This document shows, one piece after another, positions 23,582 to 32,867 of a DNA stretch of 56,815 bases. Made by a program: the position numbers and the translations under genes. A model generated the notes under the pieces. The model was given only the letters and a program-made list of their open reading frames with translations, was not told where the DNA came from and ran no database searches. Source of the DNA: Clostridiales bacterium (lineage in GTDB: Bacteria; Bacillota; Clostridia; Christensenellales; Pumilibacteraceae); the NCBI GenBank assembly GCA_015055625.1, contig SVHU01000016.1:1-56815 (forward strand). Reading direction: 5' to 3'. The first letter of the stretch is position 1; each line of letters starts with the position of its first letter.

Positions 23582-23622
23582 AAATAAGTCAACCCTTTAG
23601 CTAAAAAAAGGCTGACTTATTT
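23582..23622. terminator. hairpin between spoIVA and rdgB
   Basis: A 13-bp stem with one mismatch (23582-23594 with 23610-23622) sits in the gap after spoIVA. The following U-tract is weak in either direction. Confidence 0.4.
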
Positions 23623-23629
23623 TCATATA

Positions 23630-25108
23630 CTATAATAAAATGCAGATTACTCCGCCCTTTCCTTCATTTACTATTCTACAAAGAGCTTTACGCATTTTCT
23701 TTTTAACTTCGTCAGATGTGGAAAGCATTTTAATCTTGATATTTTCGCTGACAATTTCTTCTAGAGGTCTTCCCATCATATTATTCTTCCAAACTCCATC
23801 CTCGCTTGCGTATTGAGAAAGAAGCTGTTTTACCATTTCTTCAGACTGAAGCTCAGCGCCCATAAGCGGACTTACCTCGGTGGTTGCATCAACTTTTATA
23901 ACGTGATAAGCGCTTGCCGATGCTTTGAGTTTTACGCCGTACCGTCCGCCCTTCTTTTCTATTTGAGGCTCTTGAATATTCATCTCGCTTGCTTTTGGCA
24001 AAACTATTCCGTAGCCTAAATTTTGCGCGTCTGAAAAAGCTTGCTCTACTTTATCGAAATTAGTTTTAGCGTATGCCAGCGATTTCATGTTAGCCATAAG
24101 TTCGAACTCATCTTCAATATTAACTCCACACTCTTCGCTAAGCACGCTGTAAAACAGCTGTGGTGTTTCGCATACTCTAAATGTTAAACAGCCCTGTCCC
24201 AGCTCTGACGACACAAGCTGAAGTCCAATAAAATTCGCGCTATCGTTAGTTTGCTTTATAACTTTGCTGTAATCGGACATTTTGACAAGATTTTGCGATA
24301 CGTTTGCGACAATTTCGTACAATTCTTGTATTAGAGGATTGTTTTTATCCAATGCCCTGATCCACTTTGCAACCTCAAAATCCACGCGTTTTACAGGGAA
24401 CTCCATAATAAGCTGACCAAACACTTTGTCTATATCTTCCTGCGAAAGATTGAGCGCGTCTAAAGCGATTGCGGGGTTATCGTACTTTTCGCAAAGCTGT
24501 TTTACAAGCTTTTGCGTTTCCTTGCTATTGGGCGATTTAGAGTTTACTGCAATCACGAAAGGCTTGCCTATTTTTTTAAGCTCCTCTACCGTTTTCTCCT
24601 CGGCGCTTTCGTAGCTTGCTCTTGCAATTCCGGTATCTATACTACCGTCAGTAGTCATTACGATCCCCACTGTTGAATGCTCGCAAATAACCTTTTGCGT
24701 ACCTATTCTTGCTGCTTCATAAAAGGGAATCGGCGCATCATTCCAAGGCGTTGTTACCATTCGTGGCTGACCGTTTTCTTCGTGTCCACTCGCCCCCTCT
24801 ACGATATACCCAACACAATCCACAAGCCTAATTTTCACGTCGAAATTATCCGCAAACTTTACGTTTACAGCCTCACTTGGAACAAACTTAGGCTGGGTTG
24901 TCATAACGGTATTTCCGTTTGCGCTTTGTGGTAATTCGTCGCTCATTCTGCTTTTTTGGTGTTTAGACGAAATCTTGGGAATAACTGTCTTGTTCATAAA
25001 ATTGGTGATAAAAGTGGATTTTCCAGTCCTTACAGGACCTACCACACCAATGTAAATCTCCCCATTCGTCCGTTCTTTTACGTCTTTATAAATATTAAAT
25101 TCTTCCAT
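23630..25108 (-). CDS. spoIVA: stage IV sporulation protein A (spore coat ATPase)
   Basis: Morphogenetic ATPase that polymerises on the forespore surface and forms the basement layer of the spore coat. The product has 492 residues, equal to the Bacillus subtilis protein. The N-terminal TRAFAC-type P-loop is VVGPVRTGKSTFITNFM, with DELPQSANGNTVMTTQPKFV and the VDCVGYIVEGA switch after it. The C-terminus is GKGGVICILL. The ATG at 25108 has GGAGG at a workable distance; an ATG seven codons upstream overlaps that ribosome site and is unlikely. Expression is probably sigma-E-dependent. Confidence 0.95.
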   Translation of the reverse strand: MEEFNIYKDVKERTNGEIYIGVVGPVRTGKSTFITNFMNKTVIPKISSKHQKSRMSDELPQSANGNTVMTTQPKFVPSEAVNVKFADNFDVKIRLVDCVGYIVEGASGHEENGQPRMVTTPWNDAPIPFYEAARIGTQKVICEHSTVGIVMTTDGSIDTGIARASYESAEEKTVEELKKIGKPFVIAVNSKSPNSKETQKLVKQLCEKYDNPAIALDALNLSQEDIDKVFGQLIMEFPVKRVDFEVAKWIRALDKNNPLIQELYEIVANVSQNLVKMSDYSKVIKQTNDSANFIGLQLVSSELGQGCLTFRVCETPQLFYSVLSEECGVNIEDEFELMANMKSLAYAKTNFDKVEQAFSDAQNLGYGIVLPKASEMNIQEPQIEKKGGRYGVKLKASASAYHVIKVDATTEVSPLMGAELQSEEMVKQLLSQYASEDGVWKNNMMGRPLEEIVSENIKIKMLSTSDEVKKKMRKALCRIVNEGKGGVICILL

Positions 25109-25179
25109 AAAAAAGAAGTCCTCCAACATTAGATATTTTATATCTATGCCGAAGGCCTTTTTTATATGATTGATTTTTA

Positions 25180-25944
25180 CTATTTAGATTTTTCTTCCGT
25201 CTTTTCCGTATTTGCTTCTACATTCTTAATAGAAGTATCCGCGTCAGACACTGCGTTTTGGTTAAACTGAACGTTTTTATTTTTCTTGAAAAGCTTTGCA
25301 AAAATATACGTCTTGTTTTCCTTGCCTTGGAAAAATCTGATAAGGTTTTTGCGGTGCATAAAAATTACAAGCAAATACAAAACAACAAGAATAATTCCGC
25401 CTATTATATCTCCATAAATAAAACACCAAACGCTTTCGAAAATACAGGGAAGTCCTAAAATTATGAACGAACCCAAGAATCCAAGCTTGGTTATTACAAT
25501 AGATAACACGCCTGCAACGAAGGAAATAAGCGTAATCCACCAGTTTAGTACGAAGCATACGCCCATAGTGGTTGCAACACCCTTTCCTCCCTTAAACTTG
25601 AAGAAAATGGGGAAAATATGTCCCAAAATCGCCAGTGTTGCACATGCATACAAGCCAAGCCTGCTTCCCTCGAATGAGAATTGTGTTCCCAATATAAACC
25701 AACCTAAAAGCGCAGGTATAACACCTTTTAGTGCGTCAAGCGTAAGAGTAAGAAGTCCAAACCAAAAGCCCAACGAGCGGAACATATTCATAGATCCCGG
25801 GTTTCCGCTACCCTGCTTTCTGATATCCTTTTTCGCAAGCACGGAAATTATTACGGCATTGTTTACGCTACCGTAAAGATATGAGAAAATACATAGAACT
25901 ATCCATAAGAATATTTCGTTAGTTATAAATTCTATAAATGTCAT
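25180..25944 (-). CDS. plsY: acyl-phosphate glycerol-3-phosphate acyltransferase
   Basis: Integral membrane enzyme that transfers an acyl group from acyl-phosphate to glycerol 3-phosphate, the first step of phospholipid synthesis. The first 205 residues show the three PlsY motifs: YLYGSVNNAVI, then KQGSGNPGSMNMFR, and FKFKGGKGVATTMGV, with several membrane helices. An extra hydrophilic tail of about 45 residues (rich in K, N and E) is not typical. Its ribosome site lies in the end of der, 2 bp upstream, so the two are one transcript. Confidence 0.92.
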   Translation of the reverse strand: MTFIEFITNEIFLWIVLCIFSYLYGSVNNAVIISVLAKKDIRKQGSGNPGSMNMFRSLGFWFGLLTLTLDALKGVIPALLGWFILGTQFSFEGSRLGLYACATLAILGHIFPIFFKFKGGKGVATTMGVCFVLNWWITLISFVAGVLSIVITKLGFLGSFIILGLPCIFESVWCFIYGDIIGGIILVVLYLLVIFMHRKNLIRFFQGKENKTYIFAKLFKKNKNVQFNQNAVSDADTSIKNVEANTEKTEEKSK

Positions 25945-25946
25945 AA

Positions 25947-27266
25947 CTATTTCTCCTGTTTACTCTTAAAAATAAGTTTGATAGGCGTTCCGCTAAAGTC
26001 AAACGCTCTTCGCATACAGTTTTCCAAATATCTTTCGTAAGAAAAATGCATCAACGTTGCATTATTAACAAAAATCGTAAATACTGGGGGATTTGTTCCC
26101 GTTTGCGTGGTAAACTGAACCTTAAGTCTTCTACCCGACGACGTGGGAGGCTCGACTGCAGCAACCGCTTCGCCAATAACCTCGTTAAGTACGCCCGTAG
26201 AAATTTTTTGAGAAGCGTTGAGATATACTGTATCAACAAGGGGAAGTATACGCTCTGTTCTGAGTCCCGTTAGCGCGGACACAAAAATAAACTGCGCGTA
26301 ATCCATAAAGTCGAGCTTAGACTTGAGGTCCTTAAGATAATTATCCGCCGTATACGTATCTTTTTCAACTTTATCCCATTTGTTTATAAGAATAAATCCG
26401 GGCTTACCCTGTTCGTGCACGTATCCAATAATACGAATATCCTGCTCGGAAATTTCTTCAGACGCGTCGATAACCGAAATTACTACGTCCGCTCTGTCTA
26501 TTGCAGATATTGTGCGCATTACCGAATAATCTTCTACCGATTCGTCCTCAATCCCGCGCTTTCTTCTCATTCCGGCGGTGTCAATTAAGGTGTATTTGGT
26601 TTCGTTATATGTAAAGGGTGTATCGATCGCATCACGGGTTGTTCCCGCAACGTCTGATACGATAACACGCTTAAATCCCAAAATCTTGTTGACAAGACTG
26701 GATTTTCCTACGTTTGGTCTTCCAACTAGCGCTATTTTAAGTCCGCTGTCTTCCTCTTCTTCGTTTCTTTGAGGGAAGTTTGCAACAACCTCGTCCAAAA
26801 GATCGCCAAGCCCCAACGATTGCTCGCACGAAATCGCGTGAGGATCGCCAAGCCCTAGCTGATAAAAATCATAGGTATCCTCTAAATTATAGTTGTCAAG
26901 CTTGTTTACAACCAACAACACAGGCTTTTTAGAAACTCTTAAAATATCCGCGATGTCAAAATCGGAAGCAAGAAGTCCGTCTTTTCCGTCTACAAAAAAC
27001 AGTATTACATCCGCAACGTCAATCGCTACTTCCGCCTGTTCTCTAATGTGTTTGAACATCGTGTCCTGGCTTTTAAGCTCTATTCCACCAGTGTCGATAA
27101 GGGTAAAGTTATGTCCGCACCATTCGGCGTCGGCATAAATTCTGTCCCTAGTAACTCCTGGGGTATCTTTTACGATAGAAATTCGTCTACCGCATATTTT
27201 ATTAAAGAAGGAAGATTTTCCAACGTTTGGTCTTCCAACTATTGCTACTAAATACTTTCTACTCAT
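25947..27266 (-). CDS. der: ribosome-associated GTPase Der (EngA)
   Basis: Essential GTPase needed for 50S ribosome assembly, 439 residues. It has two GTPase domains in tandem, with P-loops GRPNVGKSSFFNKI (residue about 9) and GRPNVGKSSLVNKI (about 180), DTPGVTRDR and DVAGTTRDAID switches, NKLD and NKWD specificity motifs, and a C-terminal KH-like domain. No ribosome site is visible. Instead a promoter (TAGACA 27299-27304, 17 bp, TAAACT 27276-27281) ends 9 bp before the ATG, so the mRNA may be nearly leaderless. Confidence 0.96.
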   Translation of the reverse strand: MSRKYLVAIVGRPNVGKSSFFNKICGRRISIVKDTPGVTRDRIYADAEWCGHNFTLIDTGGIELKSQDTMFKHIREQAEVAIDVADVILFFVDGKDGLLASDFDIADILRVSKKPVLLVVNKLDNYNLEDTYDFYQLGLGDPHAISCEQSLGLGDLLDEVVANFPQRNEEEEDSGLKIALVGRPNVGKSSLVNKILGFKRVIVSDVAGTTRDAIDTPFTYNETKYTLIDTAGMRRKRGIEDESVEDYSVMRTISAIDRADVVISVIDASEEISEQDIRIIGYVHEQGKPGFILINKWDKVEKDTYTADNYLKDLKSKLDFMDYAQFIFVSALTGLRTERILPLVDTVYLNASQKISTGVLNEVIGEAVAAVEPPTSSGRRLKVQFTTQTGTNPPVFTIFVNNATLMHFSYERYLENCMRRAFDFSGTPIKLIFKSKQEK

Positions 27267-27319
27267 AATAACATTAGTTTACCACAAAAAGTAGAAAATG
27301 TCTAATCTTTTTGTATTAT

Positions 27320-28015
27320 TTATTTTTCTTCGTTATGATTTGTGAAATATTCGTCAAAATATTGACCGTCAATCTCGTTTTCTTCAGCCTCTTCACTACT
27401 AAGCTGTCTACGATTTACGCTAGTTGACACAAATTTTTCGCGAATGGAGGCGAAAAACTGAATGCCCACTCCACACATTAGAAGTGAAATCATAATAAGA
27501 CCAAACACGTTATCGCTTCCAATAAGAATTGCGTTGCCGTTTACGAAAAATGCAATAAGATTTGCAACGACGTCCGCAACCACTATTCCGCCTAATACCG
27601 AGCTTACTGCACTAGAATACGTTTTTGTAACCATAAACGCAATTACTGCCACTATAACGGAAATTCCTATCGTTACAAGCGCCGTAGTTGCAAAGTTCAT
27701 TCCAAAAGCAAAGAGCAATATAGGCAACACTACCGCCATAATAATAGTCGCCGAGAGCTTATTTAGGAAAAACTCGCGGTTTAGTCCCATTCTAAAGTCC
27801 AAAATACCCATTATTATAACGGGCAAAATAAATCCCGCAACGCCAAACCTTACGCCTAATATATTTATATAAGGTACAAAGACGCTACCCACTAATACTG
27901 CAAGGATTATTACCATTGCAACCTTGTTTACGCCAAGCGACGTAAGCGCGGTTTTTAGTAGTCCAAGCAGTAAACACACTGCTATAATTCCAATTGATAT
28001 AAGAGCAATTATCAT
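27320..28015 (-). CDS. integral membrane protein, DUF1614-like
   Basis: Product of 231 residues with six or seven hydrophobic helices, then an acidic tail of about 40 residues (SSEEAEENEIDGQYFDEYF). The pattern of a central SAVSSVLGGIVVADVVANLI segment followed by a glycine-poor helix recalls the DUF1614 group, found beside sporulation or division genes in Clostridia. The assignment is weak. Its ATG follows GGAGGAGAAACG. Confidence 0.5.
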   Translation of the reverse strand: MIIALISIGIIAVCLLLGLLKTALTSLGVNKVAMVIILAVLVGSVFVPYINILGVRFGVAGFILPVIIMGILDFRMGLNREFFLNKLSATIIMAVVLPILLFAFGMNFATTALVTIGISVIVAVIAFMVTKTYSSAVSSVLGGIVVADVVANLIAFFVNGNAILIGSDNVFGLIMISLLMCGVGIQFFASIREKFVSTSVNRRQLSSEEAEENEIDGQYFDEYFTNHNEEK

Positions 28016-28138
28016 AATCGTTTCTCCTCCGCTTATAGTAATTTGCCATTACGTGCTTTTTTATACCTAAAAGCGAAAGAAAATATTTTCTGACAATTTC
28101 TTTTGTATTCTCAATTATTGACTTTATACAAAACAAAA

Positions 28139-28173
28139 GACGATAACCACAAACTGTTTGTTTCGGCAATCGT
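28139..28173 (-). terminator. terminator after nrdR
   Basis: A long imperfect stem (GACGAT...ATCGTC with an AAACAAAC/GTTTGT inner part) lies 11 bp past the nrdR stop and is followed on the minus strand by TTTTGTTTT. Confidence 0.55.
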
Positions 28174-28183
28174 CCCTTTGTCT

Positions 28184-28645
28184 TTACTTTTTTTCTTTTG
28201 AACCAAACTCGTTAATAAAGTCTGCAAAAGTCGTTACGTCCCTAAACTGTCTATATACGGACGCAAAACGAATATATGCAACTTCATCCAAATTTTTAAG
28301 CCCATTCATTACCATTTCACCAATCTGAGTTGACGAAATTTCCTGATCTAAATTATTATACACTTTCTTTTCAATATCGTTTACAAGCTTTTCAATATCG
28401 CTAATAGCAACTGGACGCTTTTCGCAAGATTTGATAATACCATTTTTAAGCTTATTTACATCGAACGTTTGTCTTGTTCCGTCATTCTTAACAACCAACA
28501 CTGGCGTGTTTTCAATTACCTCGTACGTTGTAAATCTTTTTCCACACTTAAGACATTCTCGTCTTCGTCTAATACTCGTATCGTCGTCGGTAGATCTTGA
28601 ATCGATTACTTTACTGTCGATATATCCGCAAAAAATGCATTTCAT
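28184..28645 (-). CDS. nrdR: transcriptional repressor NrdR
   Basis: Nucleotide-sensing repressor of ribonucleotide reductase genes. The 153-residue product has the family's zinc ribbon at the N-terminus ([15 protein letters not shown] ... [12 protein letters not shown]), followed by an ATP-cone domain ([20 protein letters not shown]). Length and motifs match the family throughout. The ATG follows AGAGGT. It stands in the conserved ylmC-nrdR neighbourhood near ftsZ and the sporulation sigma genes. Confidence 0.96.
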   Translation of the reverse strand: MKCIFCGYIDSKVIDSRSTDDDTSIRRRRECLKCGKRFTTYEVIENTPVLVVKNDGTRQTFDVNKLKNGIIKSCEKRPVAISDIEKLVNDIEKKVYNNLDQEISSTQIGEMVMNGLKNLDEVAYIRFASVYRQFRDVTTFADFINEFGSKEKK

Positions 28646-28716
28646 AGTAATACCTCTTACATTTAATATATCTATTATACATTTTTATAATTGATTTGTC
28701 AATAGAGTTTTTAATT

Positions 28717-29136
28717 TTAGTTATTTTTCCATCTATACGCGCAATCAAAAAGCATACATTTTTCGCATCTCATATCACAATTAGGTTTTTGAGGCTCACA
28801 AGGAGGCACTGGCGGAGGCTTGTGAGGAGGTTTTTCTTCGCACTCATGCGGTGGAGGAGGATAATGAGGTGGTTGATCAGGCTTGAGCTGTTGACAGTTT
28901 ACATCCACAAGCACTATATCCTCGCCTATTTTTAAGATACACTTAAACGGAATAAAAATATCTTGACCTTTGCCAAAATATGATTTTTTACCGTACGGCG
29001 CTACTATCCCTCTAATTTTACCCGTAACGCTGTCAAACACTATATCACATGCCTTTCCCAATCTTTTTCCGTCGGAAGAATTTATTAGATCTTTTGATCT
29101 AAGATCCGTAAAAGTCATATCGTTTCCCGTATTCAT
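28717..29136 (-). CDS. YlmC/YmxH-family PRC-barrel sporulation protein
   Basis: Product of 139 residues. The first 80 residues are a PRC-barrel (DLINSSDGKRLGKACDIVFD; GYG-like turn then IFIPFKCILKIGEDIVLVDV), as in YlmC/YmxH. An unusual tail follows: a proline/histidine-rich stretch (PPHYPPPPHECEEKPPHKPP) and then a cysteine cluster (CDMRCEKCMLFDC) that could bind metal. The cluster is not part of the basic family and may be a lineage feature. The role in sporulation is inferred from family and place. Confidence 0.8.
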   Translation of the reverse strand: MNTGNDMTFTDLRSKDLINSSDGKRLGKACDIVFDSVTGKIRGIVAPYGKKSYFGKGQDIFIPFKCILKIGEDIVLVDVNCQQLKPDQPPHYPPPPHECEEKPPHKPPPVPPCEPQKPNCDMRCEKCMLFDCAYRWKNN

Positions 29137-29192
29137 ACACCCTCCTCTTTTTCCAATATATATGAATTACTTTTTGTTAAAATTACTTTTAC

Positions 29193-29221
29193 GAATAAAA
29201 AATTTTCAAACGGGTATACTG
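29193..29221 (+). promoter_or_regulatory. candidate forespore (sigma-F/G) promoter of sigG
   Basis: GAATA (29193-29197), 14 bp, then GGGTATACTG (29212-29221) resembles the sigma-F/sigma-G pattern rather than sigma-A. It is placed 20 bp before the sigG start. The fit is imperfect at two bases. Confidence 0.4.
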
Positions 29222-29240
29222 TTGAGCAAGGAGGATTTTT

Positions 29241-30014
29241 ATGTCTACAAGAGTAAAAATTTGCGGAATAGACACATCGTCTTTACCCAAATTGTCAGAA
29301 AATGAGAATAACGTTTTGCTAAAACGCGCGCAAAACGGCGATAAAGAGGCAAGAGATGAGTTCCTGCTTTCAAACACAAGACTAGTACTTTCCGTTATTC
29401 AAAAATACTACGGAAAAAAGGATTGTATTGACGATTTATTCCAGGTGGGATTTGTTGGTCTTATAAAATCTATGGACAATTTTGATACCTCATTCAACCT
29501 AAAATTTTCCACGTACGCCGTACCCATGATAATTGGCGAAATACGCAGATATCTTAGGGATAGTTCCGCCGTGAGGGTAAGTAGATCGCTACGTGATATT
29601 GCATACGCGGTAATTCAAGCCAAGCAAACGATTGAAAAAAGCGAACATAGAGAAGCTAGCAACGAAGAAATTGCTTGCACACTAAATATTCCGCTGAGCA
29701 AGGTAAACGACGCTATGGATGCCATTTCCGACCCTATATCCTTATTTGAACCTATTTATCACGATGGTAACGAAGCAACGCTCGTAATGGACCAAATTTG
29801 CGACGAGGTTAACACGGACGAAAAATGGATTGATAGTATAAATATGCAACAGGCAATGCAAAATTTATCCGAAAAAGAACGCAATATTTTGCTAATGCGC
29901 TACTATCAAGGAAAAACTCAAACCGAAATATCCGAAGAAATAGGAATTTCTCAAGCGCAAGTATCTAGGCTTGAAAAAAACGCCAAAGCATTCCTTCTTA
30001 AGGCTATGAGCTAA
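29241..30014 (+). CDS. sigG: sporulation sigma factor sigma-G
   Basis: Late forespore RNA polymerase sigma factor, 257 residues, as usual. It begins with the sigma-G signature KICGIDTSSLPKL, followed by region 2 (DDLFQVGFVGLIKSMDNFD; FSTYAVPMIIGEIRRYLRD), the shared VRVSRSLRDIAY motif, region 3 with DPISLFEPIYHDG, and region 4 (LSEKERNILLMRYYQGKTQT; IGISQAQVSRLEK). The ribosome site AAGGAGG is strong. It runs opposite to spoIIGA-sigE and meets sigE tail to tail, whereas sigG usually follows sigE on the same strand. Confidence 0.95.
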   Translation: MSTRVKICGIDTSSLPKLSENENNVLLKRAQNGDKEARDEFLLSNTRLVLSVIQKYYGKKDCIDDLFQVGFVGLIKSMDNFDTSFNLKFSTYAVPMIIGEIRRYLRDSSAVRVSRSLRDIAYAVIQAKQTIEKSEHREASNEEIACTLNIPLSKVNDAMDAISDPISLFEPIYHDGNEATLVMDQICDEVNTDEKWIDSINMQQAMQNLSEKERNILLMRYYQGKTQTEISEEIGISQAQVSRLEKNAKAFLLKAMS

Positions 30015-30042
30015 GGCGTTTAGTATTCTCAATTATTGATAT

Positions 30043-30753
30043 TTATAAAACTTTCGCCATTTCTTTTTTTAGACGAATAATAATTTTTTTCTCCAATCGC
30101 GAAATATACGATTGTGATATACCCAAAAGGTCGGCTACTTCCTTTTGGGTTTTTTCTTCACTTCCATCAAGCCCGAACCGAAGAGTCATTATGTTTTTTT
30201 CACGATTGTTCAATTTTTCGATAGCGTTGTGCAAAAGAGTCTTTTCAATCTCCGTTTCCAAATTTTTACTAACCACGTCGGGATCAGTTCCCAAAATATC
30301 GCTAACAAGTAGTTCGTTCCCCTCGTAATCCACGTTTAACGGCTCGTCAAAAGACACTTCACACTTGGTTCTTACACTCTTTCTAAGGTGCATAAGTATT
30401 TCGTTTTCAATACATCTTGAAGCGTAAGTAGCAAGCTTTATGTTTTTGTCTGGATCAAAACTATTTACCGCCTTTATAAGCCCAAGCGAGCCTATTGATA
30501 TCAAATCTTCTAAGTCGTTACCGCTGTTTTCAAACTTGCGAGCTATGTACACTACAAGCCGTAAATTGCGCTCTATAAGTAAAGTTTTTGCTTCGTTCGA
30601 TCTTTCGGTCTTTAGCATTATAAGCACCTCTTTTTCTTCTTGTGGCGTAAGTGGTGTTGGCAATGTATCTTGTGGTGATAAGAAATAGAGCGCATTTGAC
30701 AAACCGAAAAGTTTTATAAAAAACAATTTTATTTTTAGTATTATTTTTTTCAT
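30043..30753 (-). CDS. sigE: sporulation sigma factor sigma-E (pro-form)
   Basis: Mother-cell sigma factor, 236 residues. The first 28 or so residues (basic and hydrophobic, [20 protein letters not shown]) form the membrane-bound pro-sequence that SpoIIGA cleaves; the common [14 protein letters not shown] region follows. Region 2 includes [39 protein letters not shown] and [19 protein letters not shown]; region 4 ends in [14 protein letters not shown]. The gene follows spoIIGA closely on the same strand, as in other endospore formers. Confidence 0.96.
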   Translation of the reverse strand: MKKIILKIKLFFIKLFGLSNALYFLSPQDTLPTPLTPQEEKEVLIMLKTERSNEAKTLLIERNLRLVVYIARKFENSGNDLEDLISIGSLGLIKAVNSFDPDKNIKLATYASRCIENEILMHLRKSVRTKCEVSFDEPLNVDYEGNELLVSDILGTDPDVVSKNLETEIEKTLLHNAIEKLNNREKNIMTLRFGLDGSEEKTQKEVADLLGISQSYISRLEKKIIIRLKKEMAKVL

Positions 30754-30773
30754 ATTTTCTCCTTTTATTATTT

Positions 30774-31586
30774 TTAGTTAAACGATGGGTGCAAAATCAC
30801 ATCATAATCTCCATAAAATCCGCTAAAACTAACACCTATCGCTACGTCTATATTTTCCTTTTTCCCCTCCATAGTAAAAAAATCCGGATAAATCAACATT
30901 ATTTTATTCACTCCTCCTGTAACCGTTGTATACGATATGCAATCGCCTCTTCCTTTTTCTATGAGGCTCGCAAAAGTTGCAGGGGAAAACGCTCTAATAA
31001 TAGCTGAAGCCTTTACTATCACGACTGGAAGTCCACTCTTACAATCAACCAATCTATTTCCCGTATCCATAAAACCTTTAAGATGTAAGGTTGTTCCATT
31101 TATTCCTACCTTTACGGTACGAACCAAATCCTCGCTTCCTCTATTTCTAAAAATCACCGTGTAGACGCATTTTACCACAAACGTAATAACGTAACCTGCA
31201 ACAACGATTACTCCTATTGGGAATGAAAAGTTCACTTGTCCGCCTATTACGTCTACTTGCTGAGAGGAAAGTGTGGAAATAAACGTAAGAACTCCACCAA
31301 CAAGCATAGTATTTAGTAAAAATATTAGCGAAGAACTGAAAAAACTCTGTTTTTTTACAAATAGTATTAAGCAAAGAATTATCCACGCAACTGCTTTTAG
31401 TGTGTACGCAAGCACAAAATTTGAAGCACAAAAAGGATATATAAACGCTCCTATTGTTGCAAGCGTCGACGTTATTATCATGCGTTTACGATTTTTTTTG
31501 CGTCGTGATATAAAATAAGTTAGCTCGCATATAAAATACGTAAGAAAAAAATTATCAATAATAAGATATTCTATGTAAACAACCAT
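30774..31586 (-). CDS. spoIIGA: sigma-E processing protease SpoIIGA
   Basis: Membrane aspartic protease that activates pro-sigma-E. The product has 270 residues: five hydrophobic helices in the first 150 residues ([20 protein letters not shown]; later [20 protein letters not shown]), then a soluble protease domain with the catalytic motif [17 protein letters not shown] near residue 185. It lies 20 bp before sigE in the same operon. No strong ribosome site is visible before the ATG (AAGG lies about 13 bp upstream). Confidence 0.93.
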   Translation of the reverse strand: MVVYIEYLIIDNFFLTYFICELTYFISRRKKNRKRMIITSTLATIGAFIYPFCASNFVLAYTLKAVAWIILCLILFVKKQSFFSSSLIFLLNTMLVGGVLTFISTLSSQQVDVIGGQVNFSFPIGVIVVAGYVITFVVKCVYTVIFRNRGSEDLVRTVKVGINGTTLHLKGFMDTGNRLVDCKSGLPVVIVKASAIIRAFSPATFASLIEKGRGDCISYTTVTGGVNKIMLIYPDFFTMEGKKENIDVAIGVSFSGFYGDYDVILHPSFN

Positions 31587-31654
31587 AGGTACAGTTTAAC
31601 CTTTTTAAAACGCAAAATCTTTCAGTTATCAGTGCTTTTTAACTAGTTTTATAT

Positions 31655-31701
31655 AAAAAAATGCACCTCCTTAAAGTACGTCACTTTTTGGGGGTGCATT
31701 T
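31655..31701 (-). terminator. ftsZ terminator
   Basis: AAATGCACCTCC (31659-31670) pairs with 31690-31701 with one mismatch. On the minus strand the stem is followed by seven U. It lies 16 bp after the ftsZ stop. Confidence 0.7.
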
Positions 31702-31716
31702 CATATTTATTTGTTG

Positions 31717-32850
31717 CTATCCTCTATGTCTAAGACGCTTCAAGATCTCGGGAAGGTCGTCGTCAATAGGAACTCTGGTCCTCTCAAAGTTAGAAGGTTT
31801 TTGCTGAGGAGGTATAGTGGTGTTTTGCATAGGAACTTCTGGACGCATAGGAGCTTCATCCTGTTTTGCAAGCACTGGCTTTTGTTCCTTTGGCGCAATT
31901 TGGTTGTTAAATCCTGTTGCAATAATAGTTACAACAAACTCGTTATCCATATTATCTCTAATATCCGCGCCAAAAATAATATTAGCGCCAGGCTGGACTA
32001 CGCTACGAACAAGATCGGTTGCTTCTTGAATTTCTTCCAAAGTCATATCAGCAGAGCCCATAATATTAAGAATTATCTTGCTAGCTCCTTCAATAGAGGT
32101 TTCAAGAAGGGGACTAAATACAGCTTGCTTAACAGCTTCAACAGTTCTCTTGTCGCCCTTTGCTCTTCCTATTCCCATATGCGCAACACCGCTGTTATGC
32201 ATAACAGTTCTTACGTCCGCAAAGTCAAGGTTTATTGTAGAGGGGGTTACGATAAGATCGGATATACCCTGAATACCCTCTCTAAGAACATCGTCTGCAT
32301 GTCTGAACGCTTCGTTGATGGGTATCTTGGAAGCAAACTGCATTAGTTTTTCGTTGGGTATAACAATAAGAGTATCTACAACTTTACTTAAATTTGCAAT
32401 ACCGATTTCCGCATTAGTCATTCTAGGCGTTCCCTCAAATCTAAAAGGCTTAGTTACGACTGCAACGGTAAGCTTACCCATTTCCTTAGCAATGCTTGCA
32501 ATAACGGGAGCAGCTCCAGTTCCCGTTCCTCCGCCCATTCCTGCAGTAATAAATACAAGATCTGCATCTTTAATTGCATCGGAAATAGCAAGTCTGCTCT
32601 CTTCTGCAGATTTTTGTCCCTTTTCGGGATCAGCTCCAGCGCCCTGACCATGAGTAAGTTTATCACCAATCTGAATACGCGTTTGAGCCTTAGACATCGT
32701 AAGGTCCTGAAGGTCTGTATTTATCGCAATAAACTGAGCGCTTTTAATACCAGCGTCAATCATTCTGTTTACTGCATTATTTCCTGCTCCGCCAATACCA
32801 ATAACTTTGATAACCGCAGGCAATCTCAACATTGATCTATTAAATTCCAT
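31717..32850 (-). CDS. ftsZ: cell division protein FtsZ
   Basis: Tubulin-like GTPase that forms the division ring. The 377-residue product has [19 protein letters not shown] at residues 14-32, the tubulin signature GGGTGTG at 106-112, the T7 loop [11 protein letters not shown], and a variable linker leading to the conserved tail [14 protein letters not shown], which binds FtsA and other partners. GGAGAAA precedes the ATG. It is downstream of ftsA (17-bp gap) in one operon with ftsQ. Confidence 0.98.
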   Translation of the reverse strand: MEFNRSMLRLPAVIKVIGIGGAGNNAVNRMIDAGIKSAQFIAINTDLQDLTMSKAQTRIQIGDKLTHGQGAGADPEKGQKSAEESRLAISDAIKDADLVFITAGMGGGTGTGAAPVIASIAKEMGKLTVAVVTKPFRFEGTPRMTNAEIGIANLSKVVDTLIVIPNEKLMQFASKIPINEAFRHADDVLREGIQGISDLIVTPSTINLDFADVRTVMHNSGVAHMGIGRAKGDKRTVEAVKQAVFSPLLETSIEGASKIILNIMGSADMTLEEIQEATDLVRSVVQPGANIIFGADIRDNMDNEFVVTIIATGFNNQIAPKEQKPVLAKQDEAPMRPEVPMQNTTIPPQQKPSNFERTRVPIDDDLPEILKRLRHRG

Positions 32851-32867
32851 ATATTTCTCCTCGTATA

